Part shown: positions 50,062 through 60,105 of the stretch, piece by piece
How the letters are laid out: the number at the start of each line of letters is the position of its first letter
How positions within the stretch are numbered: the first letter of the stretch is position 1
From: Haemophilus paraphrohaemolyticus
GTDB taxonomy: Bacteria; Pseudomonadota; Gammaproteobacteria; Enterobacterales; Pasteurellaceae
DNA length: 64,000 nucleotides
Reading direction: 5' to 3'
Assembly (NCBI RefSeq): GCF_002015045.1
Contig: NZ_MUXX01000019.1
Coordinates: 29,404-93,403, forward strand
Translations under genes and position numbers: made by a program
Notes under the pieces: generated by a model
Told to the model about the DNA's origin: nothing
Database searches by the model: none
Seen by the model: only the letters and a program-made list of their open reading frames with translations

Positions 50062-50400
50062 TAATTGTCCTTTTAAAATCTTGAAATAAAAATATTATAG
50101 AGGGAAAAAATTGGCGGGAATTCTACGAAGTGAAATGTTTGATTGCAACTCAAAAAGGGAAATCAAGCAAGTGTTCCGACCAGTTGCAAGGGAACTTTTA
50201 CCTCCTTTTCTATTTCATTTTAAGTTTAAATTCGCCTCCAAAACCTCTATAATAGTAGGGAAATTTCTTATCATTTGGTGAAACCTTTTAAAATGATAAG
50301 TGTAAATCAGTTCAATATACTTGACTAAAATAGTCAACTCCATCAAAATTCAAGCATATCCAATCTTTGATTGGATTTTTAATTAAATGAGGGCGAATTT
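50062..50400 (+). promoter_or_regulatory. fadL-iscR divergent region with IscR box
   Basis: ATATACTTGACTAAAATAG then TCAACTC (50315-50340) contains the perfect palindrome TTGACTA-AAA-TAGTCAA and fits the type 1 IscR box, through which [2Fe-2S]-IscR represses its own operon. Further upstream CTTATCATTT (50267-50276) and AAATGATAAG (50291-50300) form a perfect 10-bp inverted repeat of unknown role. No gene is seen here. Confidence 0.85.
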
Positions 50401-50853
50401 ATGAGATTAACGTCAAGAGGGCGTTATGCGGTAACCGCAATTTTAGATATTGCGATTCACGGTAAAAAAGAGCCTGTCAGTCTTGCGGATATTGCAGATC
50501 GTCAAGCAATTTCACTTTCTTATTTAGAGCAGCTTTTCGCACAATTACGCCGTGAGGGGATTGTACATAGCGTACGAGGACCTGGCGGTGGTTATAAATT
50601 AGAAAAAGATCCGAAAGAGATTACGGTGGGTATGATTATTTCGGCAGTAAATGAGAATGTGGATGTGACCAAATGTAAAGGTAACGGCAACTGTCGCAAA
50701 GATTCGCAATGTTTAACTCACACGCTTTGGGAACGCCTAGAAGATCAAATCGGAATGTTCCTTAATACGGTATCACTTGAAGATCTTGTTCAGGAAAATG
50801 CAGACCACGATTGCGAAGAATCGCATTGCCATGAACATCATCACCACCATTAA
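50401..50853 (+). CDS. iscR: Fe-S cluster assembly transcription factor IscR
   Basis: 150 aa. Rrf2 winged helix ([52 protein letters not shown]), cluster ligands Cys92, Cys98, Cys104 in [16 protein letters not shown] with His107. Represses isc when it holds a cluster. Odd: the C-terminus is [16 protein letters not shown], with two extra Cys and a run of His that could bind metal. Confidence 0.97.
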   Translation: MRLTSRGRYAVTAILDIAIHGKKEPVSLADIADRQAISLSYLEQLFAQLRREGIVHSVRGPGGGYKLEKDPKEITVGMIISAVNENVDVTKCKGNGNCRKDSQCLTHTLWERLEDQIGMFLNTVSLEDLVQENADHDCEESHCHEHHHHH

Positions 50854-50908
50854 ACAAAGATTTCATTAAAAATAACCGCTTGTAGGCGAGTTAGGAGTAA
50901 CCATAACA

Positions 50909-52135
50909 ATGTCAGTAAAATTACCTATTTACTTAGATTATGCGGCAACTACGCCAATGGACGAACGCGTTGCCCAAAAAATGATGCAATATATGACCAA
51001 AGATGGCATCTTTGGTAACCCTGCTTCACGTTCGCACAAATTCGGTTGGGAAGCAGAAGAAGCGGTTGATGTTGCACGTAACCAAATTGCGGACTTAATC
51101 GGTGCTGATGCACGTGAAATCGTGTTCACTTCAGGTGCAACCGAGTCAGATAACCTTGCAATCAAAGGTGCAGCACACTTCTACCAAACTAAAGGTAAAC
51201 ACATCATCACAGTGAAAACCGAACACAAGGCGGTATTAGATACTTGCCGTCAGTTAGAGCGCGAAGGCTTTGAAGTGACTTACTTAGACCCAGAAGAAGA
51301 TGGCTTGCTCGATTTAGAAAAATTCAAAGCAGCTATTCGTCCAGATACTATCTTGGTTTCTGTCATGCACGTTAATAACGAAATGGGTGTGATTCAAGAC
51401 ATCGCGGCAATCGGTGAAATCTGCCGTGCTAACAAAATCATTTTCCACGTTGATGCGACGCAATCTGTGGGTAAAGTGCCAGTAAATGTTCACGAATTAA
51501 AAGTAGATTTAATGTCATTCTCTAGCCACAAATTATACGGACCAAAAGGTATCGGTGGCTTATATGTTTGCCGTAAACCACGCGTGCGTTTAGAAGCAAT
51601 TATTCATGGTGGTGGTCACGAGCGTGGTATGCGTTCAGGTACATTACCGGTTCACCAAATCGTGGGTATGGGTGAAGCGTATCGTATCGCAAAAGAAGAG
51701 ATGACCGAAGAAATGGCACGCTTAACTAAGTTACGTGACCGCCTATATAACGGCTTCAAAGATATTGAAGAAGTGTATGTAAACGGCTCAATGGAACCAG
51801 GTAAACGTGTAGGCTCAAACTTAAATATTAGTTTCAACTTCGTAGAAGGTGAGTCATTAATGATGGCATTACGCGACATTGCAGTTTCATCTGGTTCAGC
51901 TTGTACTTCTGCAAGTTTAGAGCCTTCTTATGTGTTACGTGCTATCGGTCGTGATGATGAATTAGCTCACAGCTCAATTCGTTTCACATTAGGTCGTTGG
52001 ACAACAGAAGAAGAAATTGACTACACTATCGAATTAGTGAAAAAAGCGATTGTGAAATTACGAGATCTTTCTCCACTTTGGGAAATGTTCAAAGAAGGTG
52101 TAGATTTAAGCAAAATTGAGTGGAATCACCACTAA
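50909..52135 (+). CDS. iscS: Cysteine desulfurase IscS
   Basis: 408 aa (E. coli 404). Group I desulfurase: PLP lysine Lys208 in [13 protein letters not shown], active Cys332 on the long flexible loop [21 protein letters not shown]. Supplies sulfur to IscU and to tRNA thiolation through TusA-type carriers. Ends with a C-terminal [18 protein letters not shown] that contacts IscU. Confidence 0.98.
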   Translation: MSVKLPIYLDYAATTPMDERVAQKMMQYMTKDGIFGNPASRSHKFGWEAEEAVDVARNQIADLIGADAREIVFTSGATESDNLAIKGAAHFYQTKGKHIITVKTEHKAVLDTCRQLEREGFEVTYLDPEEDGLLDLEKFKAAIRPDTILVSVMHVNNEMGVIQDIAAIGEICRANKIIFHVDATQSVGKVPVNVHELKVDLMSFSSHKLYGPKGIGGLYVCRKPRVRLEAIIHGGGHERGMRSGTLPVHQIVGMGEAYRIAKEEMTEEMARLTKLRDRLYNGFKDIEEVYVNGSMEPGKRVGSNLNISFNFVEGESLMMALRDIAVSSGSACTSASLEPSYVLRAIGRDDELAHSSIRFTLGRWTTEEEIDYTIELVKKAIVKLRDLSPLWEMFKEGVDLSKIEWNHH

Positions 52136-52190
52136 TAAGATTAACTTCCTTCTTTATTAAAGAGGGAGATAAAATAGAAGGAACAATAAA

Positions 52191-52574
52191 ATGGCATACA
52201 GTGAAAAAGTAATCGACCACTACGAAAATCCACGTAACGTAGGTACATTCGACAAAGAAGCATCAGACATCGGTACTGGTATGGTGGGTGCACCTGCGTG
52301 TGGTGATATCTTACGCTTACAAATCAAAGTAAACGATGCTGGCATTATCGAAGATGCACGCTTTAAAGCCTACGGTTGTGGTTCTGCAATCGCTTCAAGC
52401 TCACTGATTACCGAATGGGTAAAAGGTAAATCTTTAGAAGAAGCGGGTGCAATTAAAAATAGCGACATCGCAGAAGAGTTAGAATTACCGCCTGTGAAAG
52501 TTCACTGCTCAATTCTTGCAGAAGATGCAATCAAAGCAGCAATCGCAGATTACAAAGAAAAACAAGCTAAATAA
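52191..52574 (+). CDS. iscU: Fe-S cluster scaffold IscU
   Basis: 127 aa. Cluster ligands Cys37 (APACGDI), Cys63 (YGCGSA), Cys106 (VHCSIL) and the preceding His105; HscA-recognition motif LPPVK at 99-103. Assembles [2Fe-2S] clusters with IscS. Confidence 0.98.
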   Translation: MAYSEKVIDHYENPRNVGTFDKEASDIGTGMVGAPACGDILRLQIKVNDAGIIEDARFKAYGCGSAIASSSLITEWVKGKSLEEAGAIKNSDIAEELELPPVKVHCSILAEDAIKAAIADYKEKQAK

Positions 52575-52577
52575 TTT

Positions 52578-52622
52578 AACAAGCGGTTGATTTTGCAAAA
52601 ATTTTGCGAATTCCGACCGCTT
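52578..52622 (+). repeat. Inverted uptake-signal pair after iscU
   Basis: ACAAGCGGTTGATTTTGC and GCGAATTCCGACCGCTT form an imperfect stem made of two opposed uptake signals with their A/T tails. Possible partial terminator within the operon. Confidence 0.65.
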
Positions 52623-52630
52623 CTGTTTTA

Positions 52631-52690
52631 TAGGGTATATCAGCTTGCTGATTCAGGCTCTTCGTGCGTGAACTTCGTTCACATACCCTA
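52631..52690. repeat. Three-stem palindromic element between iscU and iscA
   Basis: Outer stem TAGGGTAT (52631-52638) with ATACCCTA (52683-52690), both perfect. Directly inside lie hairpin ATCAGC-TT-GCTGAT (52639-52652) and hairpin GTGAAC-TTC-GTTCAC (52668-52682), joined by 15 unpaired bases. The three stems abut like a three-way junction. Confidence 0.7.
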
Positions 52691-52741
52691 CAATGTTTCG
52701 TAAAATATGATTTTCTTCATTTAAGATATTAGGAATATATT

Positions 52742-53065
52742 ATGGCAATTACATTAACAGAAACTGCCGCAAACCGCGTGCGCACTTTCCTTGAGAACCG
52801 AGGAAAAGGCATTGGCTTACGCTTAGGCGTGAAAACCTCGGGCTGTTCAGGATTGGCGTATGTGTTGGAATTCGTTGATGTATTAAATGAAGACGATCAA
52901 ATATTCGAGCAACACGGCGTAAAAGTGATTGTGGACGAAAAAAGCCTCACTTACCTTGATGGCACGGAGTTAGATTTTGTGAAAGAAGGCTTAAATGAAG
53001 GCTTTAAATACAGCAACCCAAATGTAAAAAATGAATGCGGTTGTGGTGAGAGTTTTAATGTGTAA
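52742..53065 (+). CDS. iscA: Iron-sulfur cluster assembly protein IscA
   Basis: 107 aa A-type carrier. Cys35 in [10 protein letters not shown] and Cys99/Cys101 in NECGCGESF. Receives or delivers [4Fe-4S] clusters. Separated from iscU by 167 bp of structured DNA. Confidence 0.98.
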   Translation: MAITLTETAANRVRTFLENRGKGIGLRLGVKTSGCSGLAYVLEFVDVLNEDDQIFEQHGVKVIVDEKSLTYLDGTELDFVKEGLNEGFKYSNPNVKNECGCGESFNV

Positions 53066-53076
53066 GGAGTAAGAAA

Positions 53077-53598
53077 ATGACTAACGCTTTTTTACTTTTT
53101 GGTTTGCCCGTGCAGTTTCAAATTGACCAAGCAGCACTTTCTGCCCGTTATTTAGAGCTACAAAAAGAGCTTCATCCAGATAATTACGCAAACAGTTCTA
53201 CAGCCGAGCAACGTCTTGCAATTGAAAAATCAGCTGATGTAAACCAAGCATTAAATGTGCTGAAAGATCCGATTTTGCGTGCCGAAGAGATTATTAAGAT
53301 TGAAACGGGTGTAGAGAAAAACCTCGAAGAAAAAAGTATGCGAGATGTTGAATTCCTAATGCAACAGATGGAATGGCATGAAACCCTTGAAAGCATTGAA
53401 CATAAAAAAGATGAAGAGGCTTTAACCCACTTTCTAAAACAGATCAAAGCCGAGCAGAAAAAAGTTTTAATCGAATTAGAAGAAACGCTAAATCAAAAAA
53501 ATTGGCAGCAGGCAAACGCATTAACAGATCGTTTGCGTTATTTTAAAAAGCTGATTATTCAGATTGAGAAGGTTGAAGAGACGTTTTTCGAAATGTAA
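53077..53598 (+). CDS. hscB: Co-chaperone HscB
   Basis: 173 aa (E. coli 171). J domain (1-75) with the HPD triad in KELHPDNYAN, then a helical domain binding IscU. Stimulates the HscA ATPase. Confidence 0.97.
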   Translation: MTNAFLLFGLPVQFQIDQAALSARYLELQKELHPDNYANSSTAEQRLAIEKSADVNQALNVLKDPILRAEEIIKIETGVEKNLEEKSMRDVEFLMQQMEWHETLESIEHKKDEEALTHFLKQIKAEQKKVLIELEETLNQKNWQQANALTDRLRYFKKLIIQIEKVEETFFEM

Positions 53599-53676
53599 TC
53601 TTGAGTAGAGGTGGGATTTATTTCCACTCCTACGCTTAACCTCATCAAGCGGTCGATTTTTAGAGATATTTTACCG

Positions 53677-54309
53677 ATGAAAACCCTAGAAGAATTATTA
53701 GATAAAAATTCAGCGTGGTTGATTTTGCGTGATTGGTTTACTCAAGCAAAAAATCACTACGAAATTTTAGCTAGCTACTCTGAAGATGCAGCTGCTGCGT
53801 TAGTTGGAATGCAACTACCAACCCGTTCACCGCTTGGTGCGATTGTGTATGAAACAGGTGGTGTGTTAATCGATCACGGTTGGTTGCGCATTTTAGGTTC
53901 AGGCAACGAAAAATTACCGCGTGGTTTATTTGATTGGAACTTCGGTAAAACTTTCAAACAATCGGGCGAGCAGCCCAGTTACTTATTAGTAGCAGATGAT
54001 GCAATTGGTGGTTACTTTGCGATTAACGCTGGCAGTTTAGGCGATAAAATTGGGCAAGTGTATTATCATCACCCGAAAAAGAAAACGTGGGAACCTTTGA
54101 ACTTAGGCTATTCTGAATTTTTGGGCTGGGCATTATCAGGCGATTTAAACGATTTCTACCAAGATTTACGTTGGGATAATTGGCAAAATGATATTAAAGA
54201 ACTGCAAGGTCATCAAGTGTTAGAGCTTGAAAGCAAAATCGCTGTGCCTGTGGAACGCCACTATCAAGGTGTGTTTGCTCCTGAAAATATGGGTTATTCA
54301 GTAGCCTAA
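53677..54309 (+). CDS. DUF2625-family protein within the isc operon
   Basis: 210 aa from the ATG at 53677 (MKTLEELLDKNSAWLILRDWF); the longer in-frame ATG at 53611 would translate an uptake signal (TCAAGCGGTC at 53645) and is rejected. Trp/Gly-rich cytosolic protein without signal, membrane segment or cysteine, so it is unlikely to bind a cluster itself. ALVGMQLPTRSPLGAIVYETGGVLIDHGWLRILGSG and LFDWNFGKTF are typical DUF2625 stretches. It lies between hscB and hscA; the role is unknown. Confidence 0.85.
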   Translation: MKTLEELLDKNSAWLILRDWFTQAKNHYEILASYSEDAAAALVGMQLPTRSPLGAIVYETGGVLIDHGWLRILGSGNEKLPRGLFDWNFGKTFKQSGEQPSYLLVADDAIGGYFAINAGSLGDKIGQVYYHHPKKKTWEPLNLGYSEFLGWALSGDLNDFYQDLRWDNWQNDIKELQGHQVLELESKIAVPVERHYQGVFAPENMGYSVA

Positions 54310-54344
54310 AATAAATTAAAACAAGAAATAGAGAAGAGATAATA

Positions 54345-56198
54345 ATGGCATTACTTCAAATCGCTGAACCAGGGCAAACTGCTGCACCGCACCAAGCACG
54401 CTTGGCGGTGGGGATTGATCTTGGGACAACGAATTCATTGGTTGCAACTGTGCGAAGTGGCACGGCAACCGTGTTATTAGATGAAAAAGAGCGGGCGTTA
54501 GTGCCGTCGGTGGTGCATTACACGGAAAACGAGAAAACCGTGGGTGTAGAAGGTTTTGCATTTGCAGCTGTTGATCCGCAAAACACCGTGATTTCAGCCA
54601 AACGCTTAATTGGGCGTTCGCTTGCCGATGTGCAAAAACGCTACCCTGATTTACCTTATCAATTTATGGCGAGCTATAACGGCTTACCGTTAATCCAAAC
54701 TAAACAAGGCAATAAAAGCCCTGTGGAAGTATCAGCAGATATTTTGGCACACTTAAACCGCTTTGCTGAACAACGCCTAGCGGGCGAATTGTCGGGCGTG
54801 GTCATTACTGTGCCTGCTTATTTTGATGATGCTCAACGTCAAAGTACTAAAGATGCGGCACGTTTAGCAGGTTTGAATGTATTGCGTTTATTAAATGAGC
54901 CAACTGCAGCAGCGATTGCTTATGGCTTAGATAGTGGACAAGAAGGCATTATTGCGGTTTACGATTTAGGTGGCGGCACATTCGATATTTCAATTTTGCG
55001 TTTAAGTCGAGGCGTGTTTGAAGTATTGGCAACAGGTGGTGACACCGCATTAGGTGGCGATGACTTCGACCTCTTATTAGCAAACTGGATTACTGAACAA
55101 GCAGGCGTGCAACCCCAAAATGCGAATGAACAACGTGAACTATTAACTCTTGCCACTCAAACCAAAATTGCCCTTTCACAAGCGGTCGAAATTGAAGTGA
55201 AATTTGCAAATTGGACAGGTACGGTCAGCCGTTCGCAATTTAACGAGTTAATTAAACCGCTTGTTAAACGTTCGTTAATGACTTGCCGCCGAGCATTGAA
55301 AGATGCGGGCGTGGAAGGTGAAGAGATCCAAGAAGTTGTGATGGTTGGCGGTTCAACCCGTGTACCATTTGTGCGTGAACAAGTGGGTGAGTTCTTCGGT
55401 AAAACGCCATTAACGTCGATTGACCCAGATAAAGTGGTTGCTCTTGGCGCAGCCATTCAGGCGGATATTCTGGTCGGCAATAAGCCCGATGCGGATATGT
55501 TATTACTCGATGTGGTACCACTTTCGCTTGGTATTGAAACCATGGGCGGTTTGGTGGAGAAAATCATTCCACGCAACACCACCATTCCTGTAGCACGTGC
55601 ACAAGAGTTTACCACTGCGAAAGATGGCCAAACCGCGATGTCTGTTCACGTTCTACAAGGTGAGCGTGAATTGGTGGAAGATTGTCGTTCACTTGGCCGT
55701 TTTACTCTGCGTGGCATTCCGCCGATGGTGGCAGGGGCAGCAACCATTCGCGTGACTTATCAAGTCGATGCTGATGGTTTGTTGAGTGTAACAGCAATGG
55801 AAAAATCCACTAAAGTGCAGGCTTCGATTCAGATCAAGCCATCTTATGGCTTAACCGATGAAGAAGTAACCCAGATGATCAAGTCTTCAATGGAAAATGC
55901 CAAAGAAGATATGGAAGCTCGCCAGCTTGCAGAGCAACGTGTAGAAGCTGATCGTGTGATTGATACTGTGATTTCAGCTCTCCAAGAAGATGGGGCAGAA
56001 GTACTTTCCGTTGAGGAATTTAAAACCATTGAAGCGGAAATTCAAAAGTTGATTGATTTAAAACAAGGTTCAGATAGAGCAGCGATTGCCCAAGGGATTA
56101 AAGAGCTTGACCATGCTACCCAAGCATTTGCAGCAAAACGAATGAATTTATCAATTCAAAAAGCATTAGCGGGTAAAGCCGTTGATGAGATTATTTAA
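54345..56198 (+). CDS. hscA: Fe-S assembly chaperone HscA
   Basis: 617 aa (E. coli 616), specialised Hsp70. Nucleotide-binding [45 protein letters not shown] and [17 protein letters not shown]; substrate domain from about 385. Releases clusters from IscU by recognising LPPVK. A full-core uptake signal ACAAGCGGTC lies inside the gene at 55178-55187. Confidence 0.98.
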   Translation: MALLQIAEPGQTAAPHQARLAVGIDLGTTNSLVATVRSGTATVLLDEKERALVPSVVHYTENEKTVGVEGFAFAAVDPQNTVISAKRLIGRSLADVQKRYPDLPYQFMASYNGLPLIQTKQGNKSPVEVSADILAHLNRFAEQRLAGELSGVVITVPAYFDDAQRQSTKDAARLAGLNVLRLLNEPTAAAIAYGLDSGQEGIIAVYDLGGGTFDISILRLSRGVFEVLATGGDTALGGDDFDLLLANWITEQAGVQPQNANEQRELLTLATQTKIALSQAVEIEVKFANWTGTVSRSQFNELIKPLVKRSLMTCRRALKDAGVEGEEIQEVVMVGGSTRVPFVREQVGEFFGKTPLTSIDPDKVVALGAAIQADILVGNKPDADMLLLDVVPLSLGIETMGGLVEKIIPRNTTIPVARAQEFTTAKDGQTAMSVHVLQGERELVEDCRSLGRFTLRGIPPMVAGAATIRVTYQVDADGLLSVTAMEKSTKVQASIQIKPSYGLTDEEVTQMIKSSMENAKEDMEARQLAEQRVEADRVIDTVISALQEDGAEVLSVEEFKTIEAEIQKLIDLKQGSDRAAIAQGIKELDHATQAFAAKRMNLSIQKALAGKAVDEII

Positions 56199-56209
56199 AA
56201 GAGGATAAT

Positions 56210-56551
56210 ATGCCAAAAGTAGTTTTTCTTCCCCATGAAGAATTTTGCCCAGAGGGTATGGTTGTTGAAGCCAATGAAGGCGATAATTTATTAGAAGTAG
56301 CACACAATGCGGGCGTGGAAATTCACCATGCGTGTGATGGTTCTTGTGCTTGCACGACTTGCCACGTTGTGATTCGTGAAGGGTTCGATTCTTTAAACGA
56401 AAGTTCAGATCAAGAAGAAGATATGTTGGACAAAGCTTGGGGCTTAGAAATGGAAAGCCGTCTAAGCTGCCAATGTGTGATTGGTGATGAAGACTTAGTA
56501 GTTGAAATTCCAAAATATAACCTTAACCACGCAAACGAGGCTGCACACTAA
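56210..56551 (+). CDS. fdx: Adrenodoxin-type [2Fe-2S] ferredoxin
   Basis: 113 aa. Ligands Cys42, Cys48 and Cys51 in [14 protein letters not shown] and a fourth Cys in RLSCQCVI. Electron donor for isc cluster assembly. The TAA overlaps the iscX ATG by one base. Confidence 0.98.
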   Translation: MPKVVFLPHEEFCPEGMVVEANEGDNLLEVAHNAGVEIHHACDGSCACTTCHVVIREGFDSLNESSDQEEDMLDKAWGLEMESRLSCQCVIGDEDLVVEIPKYNLNHANEAAH

Positions 56552-56745
56552 TGAAATGGACTGATATACAAGATATTGCGTGGGCGTTGTACGATCGCGA
56601 TCCTGATTTAAACCCTGTAACCGTGCGTTTTACTGATATGCACCAATGGATCTGCGAATTAGAAGAGTTTGATGACGATCCTGAAGGCTCAAATGAATCA
56701 ATCCTTGAAGCAATTTTGTTAAAGTGGATTGAAGAGTACGAGTAG
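56551..56745 (+). CDS. iscX: IscX
   Basis: 64 aa (E. coli 66). [34 protein letters not shown] start and acidic helices [14 protein letters not shown]. Binds iron and IscS; modulates cluster assembly. Last gene of the isc operon. Confidence 0.96.
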   Translation: MKWTDIQDIAWALYDRDPDLNPVTVRFTDMHQWICELEEFDDDPEGSNESILEAILLKWIEEYE

Positions 56746-56751
56746 ATAAGA

Positions 56752-56786
56752 AAAATGCTTTTACTGAATGGTAAAAGCATTTTTTA
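56752..56786 (+). terminator. isc operon terminator
   Basis: AATGCTTTTAC (56754-56764), loop, GTAAAAGCATT (56771-56781), T-run. Confidence 0.92.
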
Positions 56787-56823
56787 TGGCATATGGAATA
56801 GAAGGCCTTGGCATATAGGCCCC

Positions 56824-56855
56824 AAAAGCATAATCCCAACAGATTATGCCTTTTT
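56824..56855 (-). terminator. lysS terminator
   Basis: GCATAATC (56828-56835) with GATTATGC (56842-56849); on the minus strand the stem is followed by TTTTGG. On the plus strand it is followed by CTTTTTC, so it may serve both directions. Confidence 0.75.
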
Positions 56856-56871
56856 CACTTTTTAACCTATC

Positions 56872-58374
56872 TTATTTCTGACGCATTGCAGGGAATAAGA
56901 TCACATCACGGATAGATGGTGCATTGGCGAAAATCATCGCTAAGCGGTCAATTCCTAAGCCTTCGCCCGCTGTTGGTGGTAAGCCGTGTTCGAGTGCTAC
57001 CACGAAGTCATCGTCGAAGAACATTGCTTCATCGTCACCTGCTTCTTTCGCAGCCACTTGTGCGTGGAAACGTTCTGCTTGGTCTTCCGCATCGTTTAAC
57101 TCTGAGAAGCCGTTACCGATTTCGCGTCCACCGATGAATAATTCGAAGCGGTCGGTCACTTCTGGGTTCTCATCATTACGGCGTGCAAGCGGTGAAATTT
57201 CCGCAGGGTGTGCCATTAAGAAGGTTGGTTGAATCAATTGATGTTCTGCCACTTCTTCAAAAATCGCATTTACCACAGAACCTAAGCCCCAAGATTTTTG
57301 GATTTCAATGCCTAAGCCTTTCGCAATTTCCACTGATTTTTCGAAATTGTCTAAATCTTCGCGTTTAATGCCGTTGCCGTATTTTACAATCGCATCGTGC
57401 ATAGTGATACGCTCGAATGGTTTGCCGAAATCGAAGGTATATTCGCCGTAAGGCACGGTAGTTGTGCCAAGAATATCAATCGCTAATTTGCGTAATAATT
57501 CTTCGGTGTTGTCCATTAAATCGTGGTAGTCCGCATAAGCTTGGTAGTATTCAATCATTGTGAATTCTGGGTTATGACGAACTGAAACGCCCTCGTTACG
57601 GAAGTTACGGTTTAACTCAAACACACGCTCAAAGCCGCCTACGACAAGACGTTTTAAGTAAAGCTCAGGGGCAATACGTAAATACATATCCACGTCTAAT
57701 GCGTTGTGGTGCGTGATAAATGGTTTTGCTGCCGCACCGCCTGGAATCACTTGCAACATTGGGGTTTCCACTTCGATAAAGTCTTTATCTAAAAAGAATT
57801 GGCGAATGCCAGAAACCACTTTTGAACGAATAATAAACGCACGACGAGACTCTTCGTTCGCGATTAAATCTAAATAACGTTGGCGGTAACGAATTTCTTG
57901 GTCAGTTAAGCCTTTGTGTTTGTTTGGCAGTGGACGAAGGGATTTGGTTAAAAGCTGTAATTCTCTGGCACGCACGGTTAATTCACCTGTTTTAGTTTTG
58001 AACAGTGTACCTTTTACGCCGATGATATCGCCTAAATCCAATAAACCTACTGTGTTTTGGTATTCACCTTCAGGCAAGTTATCGCGTGCTACATAAAGTT
58101 GGATCTGACCACTCACATCTTGAATGGTAATAAAAGTTGCCTTACCCATTACACGGCGCAACATTACACGCCCCGCCACCACCGCTGGAATCGCTTTTTC
58201 TTTTAACTCTTCGCCATCTACATCGTTGTATTTTGCGTGTAAATCCTCCGCCTTATCTTCGCGACGGAACGTATTCGGGAACGGATTACCACGTTCACGC
58301 AATTGGGCTAATTTTTCACGGCGAGCGATCATTTCACCATTCAGATCTAATTCTGTATTTTCTACTTCAGACAT
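56872..58374 (-). CDS. lysS: Lysyl-tRNA synthetase
   Basis: 500 aa (E. coli 505), class II. N-terminal OB fold (about 60-145, [25 protein letters not shown]), motif 2 [23 protein letters not shown] and motif 3 [24 protein letters not shown]. It is not next to prfB here, unlike E. coli where they are co-transcribed. Confidence 0.98.
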   Translation of the reverse strand: MSEVENTELDLNGEMIARREKLAQLRERGNPFPNTFRREDKAEDLHAKYNDVDGEELKEKAIPAVVAGRVMLRRVMGKATFITIQDVSGQIQLYVARDNLPEGEYQNTVGLLDLGDIIGVKGTLFKTKTGELTVRARELQLLTKSLRPLPNKHKGLTDQEIRYRQRYLDLIANEESRRAFIIRSKVVSGIRQFFLDKDFIEVETPMLQVIPGGAAAKPFITHHNALDVDMYLRIAPELYLKRLVVGGFERVFELNRNFRNEGVSVRHNPEFTMIEYYQAYADYHDLMDNTEELLRKLAIDILGTTTVPYGEYTFDFGKPFERITMHDAIVKYGNGIKREDLDNFEKSVEIAKGLGIEIQKSWGLGSVVNAIFEEVAEHQLIQPTFLMAHPAEISPLARRNDENPEVTDRFELFIGGREIGNGFSELNDAEDQAERFHAQVAAKEAGDDEAMFFDDDFVVALEHGLPPTAGEGLGIDRLAMIFANAPSIRDVILFPAMRQK

Positions 58375-58448
58375 TTTGTTACCTTTTGGGTTAAATTTTG
58401 GAAAAAAACGCTCGAATTATAGCGGATTTTGCAGGCTTTTGGTAGGAA

Positions 58449-58496
58449 ACAAGCGATCGAAATTCGCAAAAGATTGGCAAAATTCAACCGCTTGCA
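58449..58496 (-). terminator. Uptake-signal hairpin after rng
   Basis: On the minus strand CAAGCGGTTGAATTTTGC and GCGAATTTCGATCGCTTG form an imperfect 18-base stem, followed by TTTCC. Typical inverted-USS terminator. Confidence 0.6.
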
Positions 58497-58508
58497 ATAA
58501 GAGAAAAG

Positions 58509-59984
58509 TTACATCACCACCACATCAAACTGATCTTGGTGGTAATAAGGTTCTAATTTTACCTCGACTTTTTTGCCAATAAAGGCTTCAAGTTCGGCAA
58601 GGGAGGCGTGGCTTTCTTCGTTAATTAAATATTCCGCCACTTCTTTAGAGGCATAAATTCGCACTTTTTCGGTGTTAAATAAGTGATGCACACGGACTAC
58701 TTCACGCAGTATTTCATAGCACACAGTTTCCACCGTTTTGATTTTGCCACGACCTTTACAAGCGGAGCAGTCGCAGCAGAGAATGTGTTCAAGGCTTTCG
58801 CGCGTACGTTTGCGAGTCATTTCTACCAAGCCAAGTTGGGTAAAACCATTCACATTAGTTTTGACACGATCATTTTTCAAAGCAATTTCAAGTGCTTCAA
58901 GTACTAATTTGCGGTGCTCTTCATCTTGCATATCAATAAAATCAATAATGATAATCCCACCTAAATTTCGCAATTGCAGTTGATGTGCAATAGCTTGCGT
59001 GGCTTCAATATTGGTATTGAAAATGGTGTGTGCTAAATTGCGTGAACCGACAAAAGCGCCCGTGTTGATGTCAATTGTAGTCATCGCTTCGGTTTGCTCG
59101 ATGATTAAATAACCGCCCGATTTAAGGTTTACACGTTTATCTAAAGCACGCTGAATCGCCTCTTCCACACCGTAAGCATCAAATAAGGTTTGTGTGCCGC
59201 TATAAAGAGTAACACTGTCGGTAAGCTCTGGCATGAATTCTGATAAGAACTCTTTGACTTGCTCGTAAGTGATTTTAGAATCAATTTTAACTGAGCAAAT
59301 GTGCGTGCCGACAAAATCACGCAATACACGTTGTGCTAATGCTAGTTCACCGTAAAGCATTGATTTGGTCGGGTATTTTCCTTTACGTTCTAATACTTTT
59401 CGCCATAAACGTTTTAAAAAAGCCGCATCTTGCTCGAGGCACTCTTCGTTTACTTCCTCTGCAGCAGTGCGGACAATAAAACCGCCAAGCTCATCGCAAT
59501 AGGGATCTACAAGGGCTTTTAAACGACAGCGTTCTGCTTCGCTTTCGATACGTTGTGAAACGCCTACATAACTATTTTCAGGCATAAAAACCAAATAGCG
59601 AGAAGGCAGGGTAATATCGGTGGTTAAGCGCGCCCCCTTTGTGCCAAGCGGATCTTTCACCACTTGCACAACAATATCTTGTCCTTCACGCACCAATTCG
59701 CTGATGTTTTTCACCACAAATTGTTTTTTCTCATTTTCATCTACGCATTCGGTGTGCGAAACAATATCAGAGGCGTGCAAAAACGCAGCTTTTTCTAAAC
59801 CAATATCCACAAAAGCAGATTGCATCCCCGGTAACACTCGGGTAACTCGCCCTTTGTAAATATTGCCCACAATCCCACGTTTTGCCTCACGCTCAATATG
59901 AAGCTCTTTCAAAATCCCGTTTTCAACCAATGCTACCCGTGTTTCACTTGGGGTCACATTCACCAATAATTCAGCACCACTCAT
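58509..59984 (-). CDS. rng: Ribonuclease G
   Basis: 491 aa (E. coli 489). S1 RNA-binding domain (GIVGNIYKGRVTRVLPGMQSAFVDIG, about 37-62), RNase E/G catalytic core with TIDINTGAFVGSRNLAHTIFNTN and GGIIIIDFIDM, and the zinc-link cysteines CDCSACKGRG. Lacks the long C-terminal scaffold of RNase E. Processes 16S rRNA 5' ends and some mRNAs. Confidence 0.97.
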   Translation of the reverse strand: MSGAELLVNVTPSETRVALVENGILKELHIEREAKRGIVGNIYKGRVTRVLPGMQSAFVDIGLEKAAFLHASDIVSHTECVDENEKKQFVVKNISELVREGQDIVVQVVKDPLGTKGARLTTDITLPSRYLVFMPENSYVGVSQRIESEAERCRLKALVDPYCDELGGFIVRTAAEEVNEECLEQDAAFLKRLWRKVLERKGKYPTKSMLYGELALAQRVLRDFVGTHICSVKIDSKITYEQVKEFLSEFMPELTDSVTLYSGTQTLFDAYGVEEAIQRALDKRVNLKSGGYLIIEQTEAMTTIDINTGAFVGSRNLAHTIFNTNIEATQAIAHQLQLRNLGGIIIIDFIDMQDEEHRKLVLEALEIALKNDRVKTNVNGFTQLGLVEMTRKRTRESLEHILCCDCSACKGRGKIKTVETVCYEILREVVRVHHLFNTEKVRIYASKEVAEYLINEESHASLAELEAFIGKKVEVKLEPYYHQDQFDVVVM

Positions 59985-60062
59985 TTTGTTATTCCTTAAA
60001 AATTGATTGTAGTAAGTTTAACACTTTGTAAAAGTGCTGTAAAAATTAACCACTTGAGATGA

Positions 60063-60100
60063 AAATAAAAAAGCCTAATACTATTCAATATTAGGCTCTC
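60063..60100 (-). terminator. Terminator after folD
   Basis: AGCCTAATA (60072-60080) and TATTAGGCT (60089-60097); on the minus strand followed by TTTTTTATTTT. Confidence 0.9.
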
Positions 60101-60105
60101 AAAAA

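Noticed and set aside
53611..53676. N-terminal extension of the DUF2625 gene (MGFISTPTLNLIKRS)
   Set aside because: Encoded over an uptake signal and without family similarity; the internal ATG at 53677 starts the recognisable domain.
56790..56822. GGCCTTGGCATATAGGCC palindrome between iscX and lysS terminators
   Set aside because: Short, unconserved-looking, and adequately explained as sequence between two terminators; no separate function supportable.
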